The translations under genes and the position numbers were made by a program. Source: UBA2108 sp002713215 (lineage in GTDB: Bacteria > Bacteroidota > Bacteroidia > Flavobacteriales_G > Salibacteraceae). Taken from it: 57,355 nucleotides of DNA. Of the stretch, positions 25,959 through 33,632 are shown one piece after another (the stretch's first letter is position 1; every line of letters begins with the position of its first letter). The stretch is from the NCBI GenBank assembly GCA_937891015.1, contig CALAPY010000108.1, forward strand, positions 1 to 57,355. The letters are read 5' to 3'. Under the pieces are notes generated by a model. That model was not told where the DNA came from. It ran no database searches and saw only the letters and a program-made list of their open reading frames with translations.

Positions 25959-27149
25959 TTAAACGTGTTTTCTAACGATTTCTGCCAATTGGTTGGCCAT
26001 CGCTTCTATTTCACTTGTTTCTTTTTTGGCACTAACCCCTATGGAGATTAATCTACCAATTACATCCTGCGATTTTGGTAAATCCAGATTGGCATAATCC
26101 TGTGGTTTTGGTAAAACATTAACCGGCAGTTTAGACACCGTACTTAGGTTATGTACATGATCCCATTGATTAATGAAATGATACATGTTGGTATACCAAT
26201 ATGCTGCACCAATTCCTGCTTTACCGAGCTCATCCGCTGCATTTTTAGCGCCCTCTTTGCTTGGCATAAAGAAATTTAAGAAAGTACAAGAATCTCCTGC
26301 CTCATCACTTAAATGTCGGAAGGTTAATTCAGGAATGGTATTCAGTGCATCTTTTAGTATCGCTTTATTTCGCCTTTGTGTTTCAATCATGTTAGGCACT
26401 TTTCTCATTTGAGCCAATCCGATGGCTGCATTGAGTTCACCCAATCGATAGTTTAGTCCCAAATAAGGGTGTTGTTCCATGCCTCTATTGTCTCCAATGT
26501 GAGTGTGCCCATGATCGGAATAGGTATCTGCTTTTTTATAAGTTTCTTCATCGTCTGTAATGAAAATTCCACCCTCGCCGCAAGTAGCCAGTTTGAAAAA
26601 GTCGAATGAGAAAGCTCCTGCTACGCCATGCAAACCAACATGTTTTCCTTTATAAAAGGCTCCCAGCGCCTGACCGGCATCTTCTACTAAAATCAGATTG
26701 TGTCTTTCGCAAACAGCTTTAATTTCATCCAATCGTGCCGCTGCACCACACATGTGAACCAGGCAAACGGCCTTGGTGTTGGGGGTTACAACTGCTTCAA
26801 TTCCTTCCGGAGACAGACAAAGAGATTCGTCAACTTCGGCAAACAAAGGAATAGCACCTAAGAACATAACAGCCTCGTTGGTAGCCATAAAAGTGAATGG
26901 GGTGCAAATAACTTCGTCACCGTATCCGATTCCGGCTGCAGCCAACGCACAGGTTATGGCAGCCGTTCCGTTGGCTACACCGTGGGCATATTTAGCACCA
27001 GTGAACTGAGCTACTTCTGCTTCAAATTCTTTCGCTTTCCAGTGTCCGTTTCGTTGAGCATCATGACCATATCGAAACAGAACTCCAGTTTCCATTACGT
27101 CATTTACTTCTTTTCTTTCTTCTTCTCCAAATAATTCTGTTCCTGGCAT
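25959..27149 (-). CDS. kdnA: 8-amino-3,8-dideoxy-manno-octulosonate aminotransferase (KdnA-like, DegT/DnrJ/EryC1)
   Basis: A 396-residue PLP-dependent sugar aminotransferase of the DegT/DnrJ/EryC1/StrS family. Lys186 in GAFSFDFFKLATCGEGG is the Schiff-base lysine; Asp157 in LVEDAGQALGA contacts the pyridine nitrogen. Its length equals that of Shewanella KdnA, which puts an amino group on C8 of oxidised Kdo using glutamate. It is the first gene of the leftward operon and diverges from kdsB with 167 bases between the start codons. The combination DegT transaminase, group III dehydrogenase and Kdo cytidylyltransferase is the Kdo8N signature. In isolation it could be mistaken for a perosamine- or bacillosamine-type aminotransferase. 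Confidence 0.83.
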   Translation of the reverse strand: MPGTELFGEEERKEVNDVMETGVLFRYGHDAQRNGHWKAKEFEAEVAQFTGAKYAHGVANGTAAITCALAAAGIGYGDEVICTPFTFMATNEAVMFLGAIPLFAEVDESLCLSPEGIEAVVTPNTKAVCLVHMCGAAARLDEIKAVCERHNLILVEDAGQALGAFYKGKHVGLHGVAGAFSFDFFKLATCGEGGIFITDDEETYKKADTYSDHGHTHIGDNRGMEQHPYLGLNYRLGELNAAIGLAQMRKVPNMIETQRRNKAILKDALNTIPELTFRHLSDEAGDSCTFLNFFMPSKEGAKNAADELGKAGIGAAYWYTNMYHFINQWDHVHNLSTVSKLPVNVLPKPQDYANLDLPKSQDVIGRLISIGVSAKKETSEIEAMANQLAEIVRKHV

Positions 27150-27182
27150 GAAATCTCTTGTTTATCCTTGAAATTGAAGCGG

Positions 27183-27190
27183 CAAAAATA
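27183..27190 (-). promoter_or_regulatory. -7 promoter element of kdnA-kdnB-GT2
   Basis: On the minus strand TATTTTTG followed by CCGC, 33 bases before the kdnA ATG. The same twelve bases, TATTTTTGCCGC, form the kdsA -7 region at 28170-28181. Confidence 0.6.
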
Positions 27191-27291
27191 AATAATACGA
27201 CGGCGGTTTTAATACTCCTTGTTCCAGGTAATTTGTACTTATGGTTCAGTAGTGTTTCCTTTAGAAAATTATAGTGTTGTGTGCTTTACTC

Positions 27292-27299
27292 TATCTTTG
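27292..27299 (+). promoter_or_regulatory. -7 promoter element of kdsB
   Basis: TATCTTTG, followed by CC, matches TAnnTTTG and ends 17 bases before the chosen ATG. It argues against the earlier in-frame start at 27281, which would lie upstream of the transcription start. Confidence 0.6.
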
Positions 27300-27316
27300 C
27301 CACGATTTTTAGATAT

Positions 27317-28078
27317 ATGAAGCCATTAGCAATTATTCCAGCTCGGTTTGGAAGTTCTCGCCTGGAAGGTAAACCCCTTATGGATATTCTGGGTAAGCCA
27401 ATGATTCAACGGGTTTATGAGCAAACCATTAAAGCTATACCTGATGCATTTGTTGCTACAGATGACGAAAGAATAAAGCAAGCCGTCACCGAATTTGGAG
27501 GCAATGTGGTGATGACTTCTGTTGATCACCAAAATGGAAGTACCCGGTGCCTGGAAGCTTATGAAAAAATAGTTGCTAAGCTGGGGACATCCTTTGATGT
27601 TATTGTAAATGTTCAGGGCGATGAGCCTATGCTTGAACCAAATCAGCTATTGGAACTGATAGCCCCATTTGAAAGACAGGACGTAAGAATGTCTACACTG
27701 GTAACCACTGTTTCTTCACCTGAAGATTTGTTTAATGAGAGTGAGGCATTTGTGGTGTTGGACAAAAACATGCGGGCATTGTATTTCAGTCGTTCAGTAA
27801 TTCCCCACATAAGAGGAATTCATAAAATGCATTGGTTGGAGCATCATACTTTTTATAAGCATGTAGGATTGTATGCATATACCCATGAAGCGCTCAAATC
27901 GTTTGCAGAATTACCATTGTCAACGCTGGAAAGAATGGAGTCACTGGAACAAAATCGCTGGATTGAAAATGGCAATAGTATTCATGTGGAATTAACCGGT
28001 TACGATTCTATTCCGGTTGATACCATTGATGATTTGGAACGGGTTCGGACCTTGCTGGCCCAAAAAGAAAATGCTTAG
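27317..28078 (+). CDS. kdsB: Kdo (or 8-amino-Kdo) cytidylyltransferase
   Basis: A 253-residue nucleotidyltransferase that activates Kdo-type acids as CMP-sugars. The N-terminal signature is PLAIIPARFGSSRLEGKPLM, followed by VNVQGDEPMLEP (CTP/Mg contacts) and SRSVIPHIRG, and the C-terminal half has TFYKHVGLYAYTHEAL and STLERMESLEQNRWIENG. All are standard KdsB motifs. Because it diverges from kdnA-kdnB, its natural substrate may be Kdo8N, as for the dedicated KdsB of Shewanella; that is inference from context. It is separated from kdsA by 120 bases with a separate promoter. Confidence 0.93.
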   Translation: MKPLAIIPARFGSSRLEGKPLMDILGKPMIQRVYEQTIKAIPDAFVATDDERIKQAVTEFGGNVVMTSVDHQNGSTRCLEAYEKIVAKLGTSFDVIVNVQGDEPMLEPNQLLELIAPFERQDVRMSTLVTTVSSPEDLFNESEAFVVLDKNMRALYFSRSVIPHIRGIHKMHWLEHHTFYKHVGLYAYTHEALKSFAELPLSTLERMESLEQNRWIENGNSIHVELTGYDSIPVDTIDDLERVRTLLAQKENA

Positions 28079-28149
28079 TAGAAATTGGTATTTAAAACCC
28101 TGATTTTCTTCTTTTAAATTCACCAAGAATTACCTGTTATTATCTGCAG

Positions 28150-28177
28150 TTGCACCTGTCCAAAAATCTTATTTTTG
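28150..28177 (+). promoter_or_regulatory. Promoter of kdsA-transaldolase/CBS-kdsC
   Basis: TTG at 28150-28152 and TATTTTTG at 28170-28177 are separated by 17 bases, a good match to the Bacteroidota -33/-7 consensus. The ATG is 21 bases further on. Confidence 0.7.
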
Positions 28178-28198
28178 CCGCGATTTTAATACTACCTA

Positions 28199-29032
28199 AT
28201 GTCAGAAAAGATTGTTAAAGTTGGAGATATAGATTGTGGTGCCGATGAGTTGTTCTTAATCTCCGGCCCGTGCGTTATTGAAGACGAAAGTACAATGATG
28301 AAAACCGCCGAAAAACTGGTTGAAGTTTCGGAAAGAATGAACATCAAAATCATTTACAAGTCGTCTTTTGTAAAAGACAATCGATCTTCACTGAAGTTTT
28401 ATCGAGGTCCAGGATTGGAGGAAGGGCTTAAAATGCTTCAAAAAATCAAAAATGATTTTGGATTTACCATTTTGTCTGACATTCACAACCCTTCTCAGGC
28501 TGCACCTGCAGGAGAAGTATTGGATGTAATTCAAATTCCGGCCTACTTGTGTATGCAATCGGAATTGCTGGTTGAATCAGCTAAAACGGGGAAGGTTGTT
28601 AATATCAAGCACGGTCAGTTTCTGGCTCCCGAAAATATGATTAAGCCGGTGGAAAAGTGCACTGAATCGGGTAATGATCAAATTATTTTGACCGAACGAG
28701 GTTATACCTTCGGATACAACGATTTAGTGGTTGACCCAAGAAGTTTTTACCATTTGAGACAGCCTGGATATCCGGTAGTATTTGATATTACTCATTCCAT
28801 TAGAAAATACGGAATTCCAAGTGCTGATCCGAAAGGCGGAAATAGAGAATTTTTACCAACAATTGCCCGTGCCGGTGTGGCTGCTGGAGTAGATGGTGTT
28901 TTTATTGAAACCCACCCTGAACCAACTAAAGCATTATGCGATGCAGCTAGCCAACTTTGTGTTTATGATTTAGAGGAATTTTTAAAACCTCTAGTAGAAA
29001 TCCATAATTTAGAAGTTCAATACAGAAATTAA
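28199..29032 (+). CDS. kdsA: 3-deoxy-8-phosphooctulonate synthase (KdsA), metal-dependent type
   Basis: A 277-residue TIM-barrel enzyme that condenses phosphoenolpyruvate with D-arabinose 5-phosphate to give Kdo-8-phosphate. Motifs include LISGPCVIEDESTM, IIYKSSFVKDNRSS, ILSDIHNPSQAAPAGEVLDV, IKHGQFLAPENM and FIETHPEPTKALCDAAS. A Cys in GPCVIE, where the metal-independent E. coli enzyme has Asn, places it in the metal-dependent class. The usual K-P-Q-F loop reads KHGQF here. It is first in a three-gene unit with the transaldolase-CBS fusion (30-base gap) and kdsC, so the arabinose-5-phosphate supplier is expected next to it. Confidence 0.94.
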   Translation: MSEKIVKVGDIDCGADELFLISGPCVIEDESTMMKTAEKLVEVSERMNIKIIYKSSFVKDNRSSLKFYRGPGLEEGLKMLQKIKNDFGFTILSDIHNPSQAAPAGEVLDVIQIPAYLCMQSELLVESAKTGKVVNIKHGQFLAPENMIKPVEKCTESGNDQIILTERGYTFGYNDLVVDPRSFYHLRQPGYPVVFDITHSIRKYGIPSADPKGGNREFLPTIARAGVAAGVDGVFIETHPEPTKALCDAASQLCVYDLEEFLKPLVEIHNLEVQYRN

Positions 29033-29062
29033 TTCATCAATTAGATATTCAAAATAAAAAAC

Positions 29063-30073
29063 ATGGAATTATATTTAGATTCAGCCAACATTACCGAAAT
29101 CGAAGAGGCATTTAAACTTGGTTTCTTAACGGGTTTAACCACCACTCCAACATTTATGCATAGAGATGGTGTTGCTGATATTGATGGCTTAATTTTAAAA
29201 CTAGCTGACATGGTTCCAATTCTTCAGGTTGAGGCATTGGGTCAAACTGCTGAAGAAATTATTGCTGAGGCTTACCGTCAATTGGATATGGGATTAACCA
29301 AGGAGAAATCGGTTTTTAAAATTCCTGTTTCTTTAGAAGGTGTAAAAGCATGTAAGGTATTGGCCGACGATGGCATTATGGTTAACGTTCATTTGGTTTA
29401 TACCCTCCAGCAAGCCTATATGGCTATGGAAGCCGGGGCGACTTATGTATGTCCATTGGTTGGTCGTTTGCAGGACCAGGGCCACGATGCACTTGGATTG
29501 GTTGAGCAATGTGTTGAAGCCGTAAACTATTATGGCTACGATACCAAAATCATGTTCTCTTCGGTTCGTTATCCTGAGCATGTTCGAAATGCAATTAATG
29601 CCGGAGTTCACGTTTGCACTGTACCCTGGAAGGTGATGAAACAATTGACGGAGAATAACTTTACAACCGTAGGAACCGATCAGTTTTTTGAGCACACACG
29701 TTTGATGATGAACACGGTAAAAAGTGCTATGAAGAATGTTAACCCATCCGTTTCTGCTGAGTTGACAATTCCTGAAGCCATTATAAAAATGACTGAGTTT
29801 GGTTACGGTTGTGTAACCGTAATAAATGGAGATGGTAGCCTAAGAGGAGTTTTTACTGATGGTGATTTACGACGATTGGTTGGAACAAAAGGTGATTCTG
29901 TTATGGGTATGAAACTGGCCGATTTAGATTATGGAACACCAAAGTCAATCGATGGTGGTGCATTGCTAAACGATGCCCAGGAGATGTTTAAAAATACACA
30001 GGTTGACACCTTGTTGGTAACAGAAAATGGTAGCCCGGTAGGTATGTTGGATATTCAAGATTTAGCTAGCTAA
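29063..30073 (+). CDS. Transaldolase/fructose-6-phosphate aldolase-like barrel fused to a KdsD-like CBS pair
   Basis: A 336-residue fusion. Residues 1-220 match the short transaldolase/FSA family: MELYLD with Asp6, GLTTTPT (23-29), the Schiff-base region VFKIPVSLEGVKACKVL with Lys86, and YVCPLVGRLQDQG (128-139) with Arg135. The invariant Asn of the TTNP motif is Thr28. Residues about 230-336 are two CBS domains; GVFTDGDLRRLVG (262-274) and PVGMLDIQDLA closely resemble the CBS pair of arabinose-5-phosphate isomerase KdsD (GIFTDGDLRR), whose SIS domain is missing here. Placed exactly between kdsA and kdsC, it is the best candidate for making or gating arabinose 5-phosphate. Aldol joining of glycolaldehyde and glyceraldehyde 3-phosphate, known for FSA in vitro, is one possible chemistry (inference). 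Confidence 0.8.
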   Translation: MELYLDSANITEIEEAFKLGFLTGLTTTPTFMHRDGVADIDGLILKLADMVPILQVEALGQTAEEIIAEAYRQLDMGLTKEKSVFKIPVSLEGVKACKVLADDGIMVNVHLVYTLQQAYMAMEAGATYVCPLVGRLQDQGHDALGLVEQCVEAVNYYGYDTKIMFSSVRYPEHVRNAINAGVHVCTVPWKVMKQLTENNFTTVGTDQFFEHTRLMMNTVKSAMKNVNPSVSAELTIPEAIIKMTEFGYGCVTVINGDGSLRGVFTDGDLRRLVGTKGDSVMGMKLADLDYGTPKSIDGGALLNDAQEMFKNTQVDTLLVTENGSPVGMLDIQDLAS

Positions 30074-30074
30074 A

Positions 30075-30800
30075 ATGGATGTTTCAGCCAATAAAATAGC
30101 TGAATTATTTCGAAACCGGGGAGGAGAGTTTCTTTCTTCCCCTGACAGTATATCCAACAGATTAAAGGATATAAAAGCCATTCTTTTTGACTGGGATGGT
30201 GTGTTCAACGAAGGGTCCAAAGGAGGAAATAGTCAAAGTGGGTTTTCCGAAGTTGATTCAATGGGAACCAATATGTTGCGATTTTCTCAATGGCTGCTGC
30301 ACGATAAAAAAATGCCCTATTGTGGCATTCTGACCGGCGCCGATAATTACGCTGCTTACGATTTTGCGAAAAGAGAACATTTTAGAAAAGTATATTTCAA
30401 GGTTCCCAATAAAATTGACGCCCTCAACCACATTGAGGAAGTTCATAAAATAAAGCCCGAAGAAGTGCTTTATGTCTATGACGATATCTTGGACCTGTCA
30501 GTCGCTCAAAAGGTGGGAATTCGCATTTTTGTGCGATCCCATGCCAAGGTGCTGTTCTCCGAATTCGTAAGGCAAAATGACCTGGCAGATTACATTACTG
30601 CCTATTCCGGAGGAGAACATGCAGTAAGAGAGACTTGCGAATTGCTCATGGGATTAAATGGACAATATAACCGGGTAATTCAGGAACGTGTAGACTTTTC
30701 AGCCGACTATCAGGAGTACTTAAACGAGCGAAATAAACCGGCCACTACTTTTTATACCATTGGAAAAACAGGTGTTATTATTGAACACCACGTGGCATAA
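30075..30800 (+). CDS. kdsC: Kdo-8-phosphate phosphatase (KdsC-like HAD), extended
   Basis: A 241-residue C0-type HAD phosphatase. The nucleophile motif is ILFDWDGVFNEG (Asp39, Asp41), motif II is GILTG near 83-87, and the metal motif is YVYDDILDL (Asp135, Asp136). GGEHAVRETCELLMG (178-192) matches the GGxGAVREVCDLLL tail typical of KdsC. It would release phosphate from Kdo-8-P to free Kdo, the substrate of KdnB. E. coli KdsC is about 188 residues; this one has about 30 extra residues at the N-terminus and 40 at the C-terminus, possibly for subunit contacts. It begins one base after the fusion gene stop. Confidence 0.8.
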   Translation: MDVSANKIAELFRNRGGEFLSSPDSISNRLKDIKAILFDWDGVFNEGSKGGNSQSGFSEVDSMGTNMLRFSQWLLHDKKMPYCGILTGADNYAAYDFAKREHFRKVYFKVPNKIDALNHIEEVHKIKPEEVLYVYDDILDLSVAQKVGIRIFVRSHAKVLFSEFVRQNDLADYITAYSGGEHAVRETCELLMGLNGQYNRVIQERVDFSADYQEYLNERNKPATTFYTIGKTGVIIEHHVA

Positions 30801-30830
30801 GTCCAATTTTTTTCAATTTAATCATTGATT

Positions 30831-30838
30831 TATATTTG
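30831..30838 (+). promoter_or_regulatory. -7 promoter element of the bestrophin gene
   Basis: TATATTTG is an exact consensus match. Its last base is the first base of the inverted repeat that runs to the start codon. Confidence 0.6.
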
Positions 30839-30856
30839 GTGTCTATACTAGACACC
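30838..30856. promoter_or_regulatory. 19-bp inverted repeat between -7 element and bestrophin ATG
   Basis: GGTGTCTA and TAGACACC are perfect inverted copies with a 3-base centre, ending one base before the ATG. As DNA it is a symmetric operator over the start of transcription; as RNA it would form a hairpin in the leader. No Shine-Dalgarno sequence fits between it and the ATG. Confidence 0.6.
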
Positions 30857-30857
30857 C

Positions 30858-31733
30858 ATGATAGAATACAATCCACATAGCTGGTTCAAGCTTATATTTA
30901 ATAACGATAGTAAAAACATTTTTAAGCAGTTGTGGCCTCCCATGCTCATGCTGTTATTCTACACTTCGGGCATCGTTTATGTTTTCGATGTTTACTTCGA
31001 TGTACATTACCCTGGTGCAACAGCTGTCCACTCCCTGTTAGGGGTTGTACTCGGTTTGTTTTTGGTTTTTAGAACCAATACGGCCTACGATCGATGGTGG
31101 GAAGGGCGGAAACAATGGGGTAGCCTCGTAAATGTATCCCGAAATTTTGCTTTAAAAGTAAGAACTGCTCTTGGTGAAGGTCATAAAGAAGATAAAGAGT
31201 ATTTTGCTCTAATGATTGGCAACTTCGCCTTTGCCATGAAAGAGCATTTAAGGGAAGGTACCGATATTGATGAAATGGAAGACCCAGATGGTACAGATTT
31301 AAAAAAGACCATTCCAACGTTGGGTCATCCGCCTCAATACATTGTTAATTCAATGTACGATAGATTAAACCATCTTATGAAGTCAGGAGTGATTACCGGT
31401 GAACAACTGATTGTGATTGATCAGGATGCCAGGGAATTGATGAACGTAATTGGAGCGTGTGAACGAATAAAAAATACGCCCATTCCTTATTCGTACAACA
31501 TGTACATAAAGAAATTTATATTTCTGTATTCCATTTCATTGCCCTTTGGAATATTAAGTGTCACCCATTACTGGACCATTCCAATTGTGGTTATTATATT
31601 TTATCTGCTGGTGAGTACCGAGCTAATTGCCGAGGAAATTGAAGATCCATTTGGAACAGATGACAACGATTTACCCACGGATAATTTGGCTGCGAAAATT
31701 AGGGCCAACGTTAAAGAAGCGCTGACAGATTAA
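30858..31733 (+). CDS. Bestrophin family ion channel
   Basis: A 291-residue inner-membrane protein of the bestrophin/YneE family, pentameric channels that in bacteria conduct cations or anions. Family motifs are visible: the N-terminal SWFKLIFNNDSKN, a first membrane region WPPMLMLLFYTSGIVYVF (about 27-44), the highly conserved FRTNTAYDRWWEGRKQWGSL near 72-91, ACERIKNTPIPYSYNMYIKK near 210, and EEIEDPFGTDDNDLP near the C-terminus, the acidic cluster that binds Ca in animal homologues. It is a single-gene unit with an unusual palindromic start region, and nothing nearby suggests its physiological partner. Confidence 0.9.
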   Translation: MIEYNPHSWFKLIFNNDSKNIFKQLWPPMLMLLFYTSGIVYVFDVYFDVHYPGATAVHSLLGVVLGLFLVFRTNTAYDRWWEGRKQWGSLVNVSRNFALKVRTALGEGHKEDKEYFALMIGNFAFAMKEHLREGTDIDEMEDPDGTDLKKTIPTLGHPPQYIVNSMYDRLNHLMKSGVITGEQLIVIDQDARELMNVIGACERIKNTPIPYSYNMYIKKFIFLYSISLPFGILSVTHYWTIPIVVIIFYLLVSTELIAEEIEDPFGTDDNDLPTDNLAAKIRANVKEALTD

Positions 31734-31807
31734 CGTGTTCCCATAGGGAGGTTGATTAAAACCAACGCTACTTTATTTATTATTGTAAATCCCAAAATTT
31801 TAAGACT

Positions 31808-33496
31808 ATGAGTGAAGGAAGAAAAGTAGGATCGGATATTGATATTGCGCAGGCTGCTACCATGCAGCATATCAACGACATAGCAAGTAAGCTTGACATT
31901 GGAGTTGATGATCTGGAGCATTTCGGAAAATACAAGGCCAAATTACCACTAAGTCTTATTGATGAGGAAAAAGCAAAAAGAAACAAGCTTGTTTTGGTTA
32001 CTGCTTTAACTCCTACTCCTGCCGGAGAAGGTAAAACTACGGTTTCCATTGGCCTTACCGAAGGAATGAATAAAATTGGAAAGAAGACTACCGTAGTTCT
32101 TCGAGAACCCTCCCTGGGACCGGTATTCGGGATTAAAGGTGGTGCAGCCGGAGGTGGTTACAGCCAGGTGGTTCCTATGGAGGATATAAACCTCCATTTT
32201 ACCGGTGATTTTTCTGCAGTTGAAAAAGCCAATAACCTACTCTCAGCCCTCATTGATAATAATCTACATAGCAGGACCAAGAACCTGAATCTCGATCCTC
32301 GTCTTATTTATTGGAAAAGGGTAATGGATATGAACGATCGGTCGTTGAGGAACATAACCATTGGTTTGGGTGGAGTTCCAAACGGAGTTCCACGTGAGGA
32401 CGGATTTAATATTACGCCGGCTTCTGAGGTAATGGCCATTCTTTGTATGAGCAATGACAGGGCCGATTTGAAGAAAAGACTAGGCGATATTTTTGTTGGA
32501 TTTACAAGGGATAGAAAACCAATTTATGCTCGCGACTTAAAGGCAGAAAACGCGATGACCATCTTACTGAAAGATGCCATTAAACCCAACCTGGTACAAA
32601 CACTGGAAGGGAACCCGGCAATTATTCATGGAGGTCCTTTTGCAAACATAGCCCAGGGTACCAATACCATTATTGCGACAAAAATGGGACTTTCGTTGAG
32701 TGACTACGTAGTTACGGAAGCTGGATTTGGATCTGATTTAGGAGCCGAAAAGTTCCTGGATATCAAATGCGGATATGCCGGATTAAAACCAAGTACGATT
32801 GTATTGGTTGCTACCATTCGGGCACTTCGTCATCACGGTGGGGCACAAAAAGAAGAATATGGAGATGTTAGTTTAGAAAGAGTTCAGGCTGGATTTCCTA
32901 ATTTGGAAAAACACATTGAAAACGCTATTCAGTTTGGGATTACTCCAGTGGTTGCCATTAACCACAGAACTGGTGATGGAGAAGATGAGATTAACTACAT
33001 CATTGAGGCCTGTGCTAAAATGGGTGTAAAAGCCTTAGTTAGTAAAGGTTGGGAACTTGGAGGAGATGGAACACAGGACCTTGCCCGGGCAGTTGTGGAT
33101 AATGTAGAAAACGCTGGTAATGATTTTAAATCACTTTACGATTGGAACGCATCCGTGGAAGAAAAAGTGGAAACTATTGCCACCAAAGTATACGGTGCCG
33201 ATGGAGTAGATTATTCTGCTAAGGCCAAGTTGGGATTAAAACGAATTAAGACCCTTGGGCTGGATAATTTACCAATCTGCATGGCTAAAACGCAAAAATC
33301 TTTTTCCGATAACGAAAAGCTGCATGGACGCCCGACAGGATTTAGAGTAACCGTTCGAGAATTTGAGTTTGCTGCTGGAGCAGGGTTTATAATTCCTATT
33401 ACCGGTGCGATGATGCGTATGCCTGGGTTGCCAACTACTCCGGCTTCAGAAAACATGGACATTGATAACGATGGAGTGATTTCAGGATTGTCATAA
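31808..33496 (+). CDS. fhs: Formate--tetrahydrofolate ligase
   Basis: A 562-residue enzyme that makes 10-formyl-tetrahydrofolate from formate, THF and ATP. The ATP-binding loop is TPTPAGEGKTT (68-78), followed by REPSLGPVFGIKGGAAGGGY, a long run specific to Fhs. Length and C-terminus (PITGAMMRMPGLPTTPASEN) are normal. It is followed by a strong terminator. A diverged 111-base piece of a second fhs lies 4.2 kb downstream between the two histidine kinases, evidence of a former duplication of this region. Confidence 0.96.
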   Translation: MSEGRKVGSDIDIAQAATMQHINDIASKLDIGVDDLEHFGKYKAKLPLSLIDEEKAKRNKLVLVTALTPTPAGEGKTTVSIGLTEGMNKIGKKTTVVLREPSLGPVFGIKGGAAGGGYSQVVPMEDINLHFTGDFSAVEKANNLLSALIDNNLHSRTKNLNLDPRLIYWKRVMDMNDRSLRNITIGLGGVPNGVPREDGFNITPASEVMAILCMSNDRADLKKRLGDIFVGFTRDRKPIYARDLKAENAMTILLKDAIKPNLVQTLEGNPAIIHGGPFANIAQGTNTIIATKMGLSLSDYVVTEAGFGSDLGAEKFLDIKCGYAGLKPSTIVLVATIRALRHHGGAQKEEYGDVSLERVQAGFPNLEKHIENAIQFGITPVVAINHRTGDGEDEINYIIEACAKMGVKALVSKGWELGGDGTQDLARAVVDNVENAGNDFKSLYDWNASVEEKVETIATKVYGADGVDYSAKAKLGLKRIKTLGLDNLPICMAKTQKSFSDNEKLHGRPTGFRVTVREFEFAAGAGFIIPITGAMMRMPGLPTTPASENMDIDNDGVISGLS

Positions 33497-33518
33497 CTAA
33501 ACTGATTTTATGAAAATG

Positions 33519-33546
33519 AAGGCTTGGTTATTACCAGGCCTTTTTT
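33519..33546 (+). terminator. Rho-independent terminator of fhs
   Basis: A 10-bp stem AAGGCTTGGT/ACCAGGCCTT with one G-U pair, a 4-base loop TATT and a T run. Confidence 0.8.
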
Positions 33547-33603
33547 GTTTCAATACTCATGTTGCAGGCCATTGAATGAAGTAAAACTTCAATTTTGAAA
33601 GTG

Positions 33604-33611
33604 TAAATTTG
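33604..33611 (+). promoter_or_regulatory. -7 promoter element of histidine kinase 1
   Basis: TAAATTTG matches the consensus. It covers the in-frame TTG at 33609, which therefore cannot be the translation start if this promoter is used. Confidence 0.5.
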
Positions 33612-33632
33612 ACATTAATAGTTAAGATAAAA

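Noticed and set aside
30858..31733. Bestrophin as part of the Kdo operon
   Set aside because: It has its own consensus promoter and palindrome, and no functional link to Kdo synthesis.
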